From: Tachypleus tridentatus
Taxonomy: Eukaryota > Arthropoda > Merostomata > Xiphosura > Limulidae
NCBI RefSeq assembly: GCF_004210375.1
Contig: NC_134829.1
Span: forward strand, 26,552,034 to 26,616,033
Direction: 5' to 3'
DNA length: 64,000 bases
The notes under the pieces are model-generated. The model made no database searches. It had not been told where the DNA came from and saw nothing but the letters and a program-made list of their open reading frames with translations. The translations under genes were made by a program, and so were the position numbers. Positions 37,801-49,800 of this stretch are shown piece by piece (position 1 is the first letter of the stretch; the number at the start of each line of letters is the position of its first letter).

Positions 37801-40800
37801 TACTTAGACTATTGTTCTCGTACTCACTTAAAAATCGTTACTGTTTAATTCGCAGCATTCAGAGATGACACACCACAGTTCATCAAAATGATCGAATGGC
37901 AGAAGAAGTTTGGTCCTGTGTTCACATTGTGGTTTGGCAGTCGCCCTGTTATCGTTGTTAACAATTGGGATGCTACACGTGAAGCCCTCACTATAAGGAA
38001 AAATGACGTCATCGGGAGAAATAAAACAATAATGGGTAAGTCTGAAGATGATATAATTGGTTAACCTTAATGCTCGAAATCAGAACTCTACACGTAACTT
38101 TGCTGCTTGTTAACAGAAGTTTATAAACAGACAGCACATTGCTTCACTGCCTTATAGAAATAACTTCACGTAGTTCTCTTGTTTAATGCAATGTAAAACT
38201 GCTGCAAGTGGTTTAATGTACAAAATGTATTAAAATCTGTAACTAAAGCTACTGTTTGATGTGAAATATTGTATAAAATTCCTCACACAATTCTACTGTT
38301 GATTACCCAGGTTATGCGAAAACGTTGTACCCAGCTCTACAGCTTAATATCAAGAAACACCGAACATTCAGAGATATATTTACAGGTCATGGTGATGCAT
38401 TTAGATTAGCAACAGTGTTGGCGATTCTAGATCAAGAGGTCAGGTGATAAACACGCGTGTGTTATGTCCACGCTACTCTCCCTGAGTGCAACTCCAATAG
38501 ACTTTTGTGGCTCTGGTATTGATAGGTGTGCGTTCAGAAGTCGTTTATTCAATACCTAAGTCAGTTTAGGTAAAGTTGCATAAGAGATGTGAGGCACATT
38601 GACGTAGCTTTAATCCGAATAAGCCTAATCTCAGGGAACGATCTCTATAGACGATTATAAAGAAACAGAGAGAGTGTAATATCCAGTTATAATTGTGTCT
38701 TCAGTAGTAAGCTGTCATCTCACCATAGCTTCATAACACTACTCCTTAGTGTCAAATGTGCCTAAAACTTTGCCATACTAATAAATGATGACCGATAAAG
38801 GAGAAAATGTTACATGTTTCTTTTACATCACTAATGTCTGACAAATACTGAAATGTCCAAGATAGCGATAACACTAATTTGTAAACTAGAAAAGTGCAAG
38901 AATTAAAGTAGGTCAGTTTTTATTTACTTGAAGTTGCATCTTTTAAAAGTTTACAGGTTAAATAATCAACGAAGATAAAATTACACAGAATAATCTGACA
39001 TACTTAAAGACATATAACTTTCCACTTTAGGGGTATTCTTAATTCTCTGTGTACTAAGATGATGAAAGTTCGTACACCTGGGAACTTTATCATTAACTGT
39101 TTATGGTTTTGGTTTTGTTTTATAATTATAGGAAGTGTTTAGTTTTGTTAAGAACCTATGTAGTTTATATCGTCAAATTTTTGTGGGATAGGTGAAATGT
39201 TCAAGCAGGAAAATGAAGACATTATGTTTGCTGATTATTCTCCAGAATGGGAAGTTTTACGAAAGATTGCGCACTCAGCTGTCAGGTGAGTTGACGTTAG
39301 AGTAGAAAACAAGTCTGTTAACGAATTGTAAATATTAATTTTGTTGTGTATTAAAAACCTAAATAAGCATCAAGCAAAATGTGAATCATGTACATTATTT
39401 TAAACAGAAATCACAAAAATTCCGATTTGAGAAATAAAAATGGCTTTTTGTATTTTCGAAACAAAAGTTTGTGAAGTTGCTATACAGCAGTTCTAAGGAA
39501 GCTTAACAACAATTAAATATACCTATCACTTCCAAGAAGGCTTAACAACATTAAAATATAACTATCAGTTCCGAGGAGACTTAACAACAATTAAATGTAC
39601 CAATCAGTTTCAAGACAGTTCAACAATAATTAAATGTAACTCTCAGTTCCAAGGAAGTTCACAACATTAAAATGTAACTATTTTAAAACATCCCAATGTA
39701 CTGATCAAACTTCTTTGTTATCCATAAGTACTTCTTTAGCTGTCCCAAGGGGAGGGGTCTTTACTCGAAAACATAATCTAATAGAAAATACGCAGATTCA
39801 AACATAGCGTTCCGATATATCCAGTGCGAAAGGCGAGTCAAGAACAGAAAATACGATACAAGATTTGGGTTCGACTAGCTTTAAAACCTATTTTTTATTC
39901 CAAACATACATGAATGCCCTTCCAGGTACGTTGTAGCCCACTATTGTAAGAGAGCTTCATCACAGAGGTAACGACAGTCTTGGGGTATCCTAGTTTGATC
40001 TCGCAAGTTTCAAAATTGTGAGTTAAGTTCTCGGTCGAATAAATATACAAACTGAATTAATGCAAAGATGTTCACTTACAGGAATAGCAGTAACAGCACC
40101 TCAATTCACACTAGAGGGCAGTCTAAAATATACGATCAAAAAGATCACTTCCACGTGAGTGTAAGAACGTCATTACCATAAATGAAATAATAATTTCTAC
40201 TGTTTTTATATAACTTGGTTTACCACTAAAAGCAATCATCTATATAAAAGGCGTGACATTGTAGTTTATTATTTACATGGTATTATCAACTGAACTCTCA
40301 ACTTTGTGATAACATTGTAGTTTATTATTTACATGGTATTATCAATTGAACTCTCAACTTTGTGATATTATAACCAACATGAGCATCATGTCACAAAGTA
40401 AAAACGGATTTTTTTTTCCTTTGTGTAGTAATAGTAGTACGGACTAGTGAATAATTCACGGTGCTGGTAGAGTGCTATATGGAAACCAACACTTCATGTT
40501 GGATTGGTGTTTTAAAAATAGCTGTAATTTATACAGGCCATCTAATAACTAGGACATCACGAATTACATAAAGCATTTAAGAGATCGTCCCATACATTTT
40601 AACGTTGAAAGAGTGCATCCTCAATATGAAATGCAGGTATGGTTATTACAGGTGTTAACTGTGATTTACCGGACTCTAAACAAAATAATAATGGCGTACA
40701 CAGTCGTGTGCAGGACAATGTGCAATCACGCAAGAGTTCCAGCGAGTCTGTACACTCAAGTGTGCTAGACCTAAACAAACGAAATAGCAGTCTCAACCAA

Positions 40801-43800
40801 CCTACGATTGATTACGTTACAAAATACAATAATCTCACACAACAGATCCTAAAACATTAAAGAAATGTGTGTGCATCTTTAGAGCAAAGCAACACTAGGC
40901 TATCTGTTGTGTACGCCGCAGGGAATCGAACGCCGGATTTTAGATTGTAAGTCCATACACACACCGCTGTTACATCGGGAGACATTAAATAAATAAATAA
41001 TCAAATTATATGTTTGTTTTATTTCATGGGAATAAAAAGGTACTAGTTTGTACTTTATGTCAACGAATACTTCTCCCACTGTAAAATAAAATGAATTGCC
41101 TCGTGTGACGTCAAGAGTGTCAGTGTGAAAGAGTTTATATATTACCGAGAGATATCGGCAGTCTTCGTCAATCGAAGTGTAACTCCAAAGTGTACAAAGC
41201 AAACAAACCGCCTTAAAGTACATAACTGTAATTTAAAGTTACATTCGATATATGTGTAGAAAATTTGAAGGCAGTGCCTTCAGAACTGACAAATTCTTTA
41301 CACGTACAGTTCAGTGTTATAGTTAGATAAGACGTTGACGTAATTCGTACTTGTTATATTTAATTGTAGAAAAACATAAAACAAATATGTTAACTTTATT
41401 GAAAGATTAATCAGTGCAATTCAACTATGGCGTAAAATTCAAAGTTTTAGAGAAAACTATATGTTTAGGTGTGATTAATGCGCATTTTTCACGCACAATG
41501 TCATTACCTACACATCTTATGATTAGGAACAGTAGCATTTTGTTGTAAATAGGTTATGTTTAGATGAGTTCGGAAGCTGCTTTCTAGGTGGTCTCATGTT
41601 ATAGATATAATATTCACGTTGGAGAATATATATATATATATACATATATACAATATTCTTTCACAGTAATTATCTATAGCTTCTAATCCAGCGAAGAAAG
41701 AACTCACAGAAAACTGGTTGTTAACGTGAATCCATACAATCTATGACTTCATTCTTTATCTTAATATCAACATGGATGTCAGCTGTTTATTGTTTGAATA
41801 TTCACTCACTAGGAAATACGCCATAAGTGAAGAACTAGCTGAACTTGTACGAGATGTTGTGGACTCCAGCGTTCGTAAGATGCTTGAAGGAAAAAGTGCC
41901 TTTTGACCCTACCCTTCACATCTACTTACTGGTTTATAACATCATAGCTTCCTCAGCGTTTAGGAAAAGGTAAGACGATAAGAAATCTACATCTTTAAAG
42001 CCAATCCAGGTTCCTTGAAGTCAGTATTTCCACTGCGTAATGAACGTAATATATTTATTTGTTTGTTCTCAATTATAAAGCTACACAGTAGGTTATCTGT
42101 GTCCTGTCGTAGAGTGGAGAGGAGGGGACAGTAGTTTATACATTTAAAGAAATATCACAACTATTAGTAAAAACATAATAATTAAAACATTTTGTAAGAA
42201 AAGTAGACAAATCTTTAGCTGGACTTCACATTGCTGTATAAACTTTACAATACATTGCTGTATAAATCATTTTTAAAGTTCTTAGTTTAATATATTTTTT
42301 GCATTTCTTTTGTTTGTTTAGCAGCCTTATTAGAACAAAAATAGTTCCAACCTTAATTCAACAAGATGCAAAAATGTCTTCAGTATTTTCCGACTACATA
42401 AAATCCAAGAAAACTTCTAAAGTGGTGAATATCCAGTTCTGCAGATTCTATTCATATGATGGTAAGACATAGCTTCGTGGTTTGTGTGTCTGGGTGTGAA
42501 TCTAAGAACAAGTGGTTCGCAACCCATTGTTTCGAAACGCGTTTCGCACTTTCCGATTAGAGATGCGCTATATAAGTGATGATGAATTTGGCCAGACAAT
42601 AATATCTCAAGAGTTGGTACAGGATGCTATTGGCTAGTGGCTTTACGTTTAGTCTGTCAGTTTAAAACTAAAGATGTCTACGCTCAGCCCCTGTGTAGAT
42701 TTGTTCGAATTTCTAAATGAAACAATCTCTACTTCTGATCGTTTTAGGTATGAAGAAACTGATCAAGACTTTATAAAATTAAAAGAACCAAATGAATTAA
42801 TTTTGATTGAGTTCGGTGGCGGTATTCCAGGGGATCTTATTCCACTCCTGAGGATTTTCACCTTCCATAAAGAATGGAAAATTAAGAAAGCCATGGATGA
42901 ATACAATACTGTTTTGAAAAGAGAATTTGTGGAACATAAGAAATCGTATAAAACAGGTAAGTTACTTATTATGTCTTAATAAGAATCCTCTCTGAGGTTC
43001 GTGTTACACACCAATTAAGTTTAAAAAGATTTAGAGTTCCACCCACAATCAAGTACAGGAATCATACAAAATCAGTACAATTCTGTGTTTGTATATATGT
43101 AGTTTATTAAAAAGTTAGTTTAACTTGTTTTTAATATGTCTTCTGAATAACTTAATCATGGAAGCCTTAGTTTTCAGATATTTTAAAATTCGGAGTTTTG
43201 TCAGTTATGGAGTAAAAAGTCGCTGGAGTTTCTTCATTTTCCCCACTTTCTTTTATTGATTCCAATGAGAAATAAAAACAAAAGAATGTATTTCAATAAA
43301 CATTTCTCGCTGAGGTGTTCACGAAATTGAACAACGTGTTTCATGAATTAATTTGTTAGTACTTTCAAAACTTAATGTTTAGGTCCACATTCAGGTAGGT
43401 TTTGAATGTTTATCTATGTTATTATCATAAGTATACTGTTGTAGGAATAATGAGTAAAAAAGATACGGTTTCATATAACTACTACAGCGGTTACCTTTAG
43501 GAAGATAACATCTCTTTAAAATTTGTTGTAGGGATAATGTTAACAAATGTACGGTTTCAACAGGCAACTAAAGCAGTTACCGTCGGAAAAACAACTACAA
43601 TTTGGCTGTTTAATTTATGTTAACACACACATTTATCAGATTGTCTCAGCGGCTACTTCGCAACTTTAGAATGCACTTCTAGTTAATGTTTTATTATCAT
43701 AGTATTATGATACAGGTTCACTTTGAACCATACAAAAATAAAGCGTGCAGAAGATGTTATGTGTTTATTTTGATCTGATTTCATAGTCTTTTTATTGCAT

Positions 43801-46800
43801 ACACAGAGAATAACATCTGGTGTTATTACTCGGTGTTATGATCCTTACACAGTGTTATGTTATTATTCGCTGTCATAATCGTCAGTGAACTGTGTGTTAT
43901 TACTCATTTTTATGATCGTAACAAAGCGATCTTTATACTGAGGTTTGAAAATGAATCGTCGTGCTGAAAGCTAACATTATTTATATACGATGGCTGTTCA
44001 AAAATTACGCGGACTGTTTGAATTGCGCGGCTCCAGTTGGTTCCAGGGGAATCCGCTTGGTGTCGCTAGGTTTGCACAGATCAACTGATTACGACGCCAT
44101 TTCCCGATTGCAGATATCTTCATTTGTGTATTAGCTACGCGGTTTTAAGTGAAGTGCAATTTTTTCGTTTGACGGATTTCAGAATGAATGACCTGAAGGA
44201 CTTGCTGTGAAATTTTGTGTTAAACTTGGAAAATCTGCGACTGAAACGCTGTACAACCAGATAACTACAGCAACACAAAGTATGTCGCATATTCGACCTC
44301 TCATATTACTATCTCATTAGAAAGATGTTAACAGTTACAAAACCAAGAAGTGCTATGTCAGCCTGTAATAGTAACAGTTTATTACTTCTATAACGTTATT
44401 TTCATTAGTATAAATGTTTAATGCATTCTGAAATATTTTGTTTCAAAGATTATTTTGGGACAATTACTATGCCAGCCCATCATTTTACATAATTATTAAT
44501 TGTGGTTACACATAAAAACATAGTGACCTACAAATGTTAAGTTTCCGCATGTTTTAACTTACTAAATAAGGCTTCCACTCAACATGAATGTATTATGTAG
44601 AAAAAAAGCTTAGCATGTCTTTGATTTGTGAAATAATAAAATCCTCGGTAAAATTATGTAGAGTTAAAAAATAGAGGGGGCAAACATCTGAAGCTCCGGT
44701 TCCCGTCTTTTACATAAAATAACACTAACAAATAAACTATTAGAAAATCAACTGTTAAACTGTAAATAATGACTAGGGGCTTTATTTTTAATTATTTAAT
44801 CGACCTTTTTAGTTGGTTGAATTGGGATATCAGTTAACATATTTAACTTAATTATGTTTCGTTTCACGATTATTGAAAGAAATAAAGTCATTAACATACC
44901 TAAAAGTAAGGCTTTAATTTTACTACTTAAAAACACTGAGCAAACATCAAATATCAAAGAAAAATACAATTTAAACATTTGCAACATTAGTCTAATAACT
45001 GACATCTGTAGGTATGCTACTTAAACATTGGAAACAAAGTTCAAGAAATGTTGCACACACATGCAACTGAAGTTCAAGAAATTTTATACATACATACAAA
45101 CTGAAGTTCAAGAAATGTTACACACATACAAACTAAAGTTCAAAAAATGTTACACACACATAAAAACTGAAGTACAAGAAATGTTACACACACATTCAAT
45201 TGAAGTTCAAGAAATGTTACACACACACATTCAATTGAAGTTCAAGAAATGTTACACACACACATTCAATTGAAGTTCAAGAAATGTTACACACACACAT
45301 TCAATTGAAGTTCAAGAAATGTTACACACACATGCAACTGAAGTTCAAGGAATGTTACACACACATGCATCTGAAGTTCAAGGAATGTTATACACACATG
45401 CAACTGAAGTTCAAGGAATGTTACACACACATGCAAACTGAAGTTCAAGGAATGTTACACACACATGCAACTGATGTTCAAGAAATGTTACACACACATG
45501 CAACTGATGTTCAAGAAATGTTACACACACATGCAACTGATGTTCAAGAAATGTTACACACACACATTCAACTGAAGTTCAAGAAATGTTACACACACAC
45601 ATTCAATTGAAGTTCAAGAAGTGTTACACACATACAAATTGAAATTCAAGAAGTGTTACACACATACAAATTGAAATTCAAGAAATGTTACACACACACA
45701 TACAAATTGAAATTCAAGAAGTGTTACACACATACAAACTGAAGTTGAAGAAATGCTACACACACACATTCAATTGAAGTTCAAGAAATGTTCGATGAAG
45801 ATAACTATGTGATAATTGAATTTTGAAATGTTCGATGCATAAGCTGTAATGAACCTTTTATCTTTTACATGAATTACATACTAATATTGTACACTGTTGC
45901 TTTGTTCAAGAACACCTACAGTAGTTCTGTATAGTTCAATTTCCTGATCTTCAGTATACATATATTGTGTTCTGATCCACCAGACACTGTGCGAGATTTC
46001 ACAGACGCTGTTCTGGCTGCAAAAGAAGAAGCAGAGAAGGAAGGAAAAAGTAGTGTTGAATACTTGAAGGATGGAAACCTAATCCAAGTCATCTCTGATC
46101 TTTTTGTAGGTAAGAGTAGACAATGATGATTCCTATTGAAACCTACAGCTAATGTATAAAGTTTGGACGCAGTTTTTTTTACTTATTGTGGGGGACAGGT
46201 CCCCCTCTTACCCTCTACAGTCTGATGTTCCTGGACAATGCGTAAATAAAAAAAATGTTGACAAATTTAGTTTGTTTTATAAATTGTTAGAACTAAATCG
46301 GATACAAACATTGTTTGGTGATTAACATAGTCTATAAAGAAAATAGCTGATTACAGCAGTCTTTCGTGGTGCTGTTGTTATCGTAAGAAATAAAAAACAC
46401 AAAACATATATTGTTTGCTTGTTTTTTTACTTCGTGTAAAAGTACACGAGGGCTATCTGCGCTAGCCGTCCCAAATTAAGTAGTATAAGAATTGAGGGAT
46501 GTCAGCTAGTTGTCACCACACACCGCCAACTCTTGGGCTACTCTTTTACCAATGAATAGTGGTATTGACCATCACATTATAACATTCACACGGCTGAAAG
46601 AGCAAGCATGTTTGGTGTGATAAGGATTCGAACCAGATACCCTCAGATTACCAGTCTAGTGCCCTAACAACCTGGCCATGCTGGGCTCATATATATATAT
46701 ATAAATAACGAGTAACATCAATAAAGTTAGAATCTAAAATAAAAGTATATACTTCACTATCTATAGGGTAATGCATGTTTTATGAGTCAAAAATGTGTAT

Positions 46801-49800
46801 ATACTACCATATTAGTTTGATCTTCTGTATAAGGTTGTTTTGAGATTACCCAAAGAATGTAACAGTTGTCTAGTAATGAAAATGATGAAAGACGAACACG
46901 CATTTTTAGGAGAGTATCTGATGTCACACACATCTTTATATACCGTATTTTCTGGCATTGTTTTACCACCAAAAGAAGTTTGCAAAATTGAAGGTTACGT
47001 TGCTCATAAACCTGAACCTAAGCCTAGTGGAAGCGTTTCGATACTAGACAGTAATCCAAACCCCTTTACAATATGACCCAGAATGAAATGTATAAGTTAC
47101 TTAGTATTAAATAACAAATAAATAAACAAAAACATGTCACTGTACACATGATGCTGTAATACCGGCACTCTTTTTAACTCCCTAGCGGTAAAATAAGATA
47201 TACACTTTTAAAGGTAGATATTACAAGCACACAGCTCGCATAAAACGAGAAGTGGACAAGAGGATTTATGTTCCACAAGTCACTAAACAATCCATGAAAC
47301 ATTTGTTTTGGAATTTCGCACAAAGCTACTCGAGGGCTATCTGTGCTAGCCGTCCCTAATTTAGCAGTGTAAGACTAGAGGGAAGGCAGCTAGTCATCAC
47401 CACCCACCGCCAACTCTTGGGCTACTCTTTTACCAACTAATAGTGGGATTGACCGTCATATTATAACGCCCCCACGGCTGGGAGGGCGAGCATGTTTGGC
47501 GCGACGCGGGCGCGAACCCGCGACCCTCGGATTACGAGTCGCACGCCTTACGCGCTAGGCCATGCCAGGCCCCTCCATGAAACATCTTGTTAAGATTGGT
47601 GGAAGTGCTGTGACCTTATTCTGATGTTTATGTTTTAAAAAAATTGGGTAATCAAAATGAGGGTGCGTCAACGCCGGGAAAAACAATATATGTATGTATG
47701 TATAAAAATACAAAAGTTAGCTTATTTGAAGAGTATATACTTTTTAATCTCAGGTTTTATTTACTTTTAGAATAACGGGGTTTAAATAAGATCTTTTTTT
47801 ATTATTTCATATTCAGCTGGAACAGACACTTCTCAGTTGATGTTGCGTTGGATGATCCTATTGCTAGGCAACTATCCGAATATCCAGAAACAAATGTATG
47901 AGGAAATTGAGAGTGCTTTAGGTAAGATAACATGAACAGTTTTTATTCTGACCTATTTTTGTTTGTTAAATAAGTTGTTTTTTTGAAAACGTAATGTTTT
48001 TTATGTTAAGCAGAAAGATGAGAAATAGATTATTTGGGCTCTGCCCAACGCGGGTATCGAAACAAGATGTTTAGCCTTCTAAACTACCAGACTTACCGCC
48101 GAGTCTCATAACTGCCAGGTTGAGATATTTTTACATAATTAACGATGAACGGCTTTATATACATTTGCATAATTCACAGGAACTTAAACAGACTCCATGT
48201 AAGAAATTTCTTCAGTTGAAATTGATATTTTCAGTTTCAATCAGTTTTCATAAACAAAATCAGGGTACATACATTTGTTTTTCTCACTTGCAACGACAGA
48301 AGCCAAAATGTTTATTTTCTATCAAAGTGTATCTTAGCTGCTTGCAGTAAACGTTCTCAAGGAGAAACATTAAGTAGACACAGCATTTAATCGAACCATC
48401 AACGTCTAGCTGTTAGTATATGTTAATACTCTACTTGTATATAAGATATCACTGAATGGGTTTAAAGTTCTCTGTGATTAAAAAAAAAAAACACAGCACA
48501 ATGGGCTTTCTATGCTCTGTCCACTACGGGTGTGGAAACCCTGTTCCTAGCTTAGCAATCCTGCGGACATTTCTCTGTGCTACTTAGTTCTCCAGCTATT
48601 GTACATTGCATTTACCATTAAAGTGCCACCTCTTGGTAGTTTAGCAAATGTTCAAAAAATGTTGCACGATCTCCATACTGAAAGTTCAATAGATAGCGTT
48701 TATTACTTTTTATTTTTAAGATGACTATTTTATTTTTAATTTACTAAAACATTTAGTGTGCCTTATAAAACGTATTGATATCTGTATTAGTTTCATTATA
48801 TAATGAAATTTTAACATAACTTATACAAGAACGCGGGTCCGATATTTTGAAAATTAAAAGATAACATACAAACCTATCTTTCCTATTTAGGTAACCGTGC
48901 TCCTGTCCAGGAAGACAAACATCTGTGTCCATACACTAGTGCTTTCATTATGGAATCCTTGCGTTTCGGAACAGTGGCTCCTTTCGGTCTTGATCACAGA
49001 ACTACGGTGGACACTGAAATAAGTATTTCACTTTTACCAAACCACTTCCAACATATTATGTCAGAAATAAAGATATCATTATAATTCTAAAATACACCGA
49101 ATAATACGTCTTTGTGGGAATACATTGTATCCGTTGGAGTTCAATGTATCAGAATATAGACACATAATGAAGTTATGGGTAAAGTAAATGCTCACATGTT
49201 AAATCTATTGTTTTATTTAGATTAGTGCATTCATATTTGTGATGCAGGACCTAGTGGTTAGAGCGCTCGGATCACAATCTAATGGTTGCGGGTTCGAATT
49301 CCATCACCAAACAAGCATATCCCTTTAGTGCTGCTGTCAGGGCCAGCCACCCAGCAGTAAAGCATCTTTACTAATGCGAATCGACGAAGTGTCCATTTCC
49401 AAAACTAGTTGGACGAAAATCGAATGACTAAAGAGTGTTTTTCTTATAGCAAAGACACATCAGGCTATCTGCTGTGTCCACATAGGGAATAGAACCCCTG
49501 ATTTTTGCGTTGTAATGAATAGGTTCATGTGAACGTTGCACTTATTTCTGCTTATATGTTGTTAACATTGTATAATTTATTTGACACGCAAAATTTCAAC
49601 TGTCAAAATATATCGATTGGATCATTCTAAATATCAATCGTCAAACATTTCAATTGTCGTTTAGTTTACAGAACGGTACAGCCAATGTCTTGAAATCGGT
49701 TTGTAGCATATGATGGACAGCAGTGCCACCTAGTTATAAATTAATATTAAGTGAAGCAACGTTTTGCTATTGAGTTAAACGTTCTTTATTTGAATATTTT

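Larger units (their letters stand above)
31845..37855. other. Intron 1 of P450 copy 1
   Basis: About 6 kb, crowded with insertions: a possible hAT-type MITE (31956-32260), a minus SINE (33095-33373), a 5'-truncated SINE (33623-33786), two short duplications (34150-34325, 37007-37110), a 39-bp minisatellite (34372-34638) and a Penelope-like fragment with a nested SINE (35935-36720). The last ~350 bp align with the intron of copy 2. Confidence 0.8.

Noticed and set aside
42674-42979. Stand-alone small gene starting MSTLSPCVDL
   Set aside because: It is P450 exon 5 read through its upstream intron; the real exon begins at 42748 after a polypyrimidine tract and AG.
45028-45610. Repetitive proteins with KFKKCYTHMQ-like units
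   Set aside because: By-product of a ~33-bp minisatellite with (AC)n inside intron 5; frames switch with the AC-run length.
46840-47076. 78-residue frame with HKPEPKPSGSVS
   Set aside because: In intron 6, no splice-supported continuation and no family recognised.
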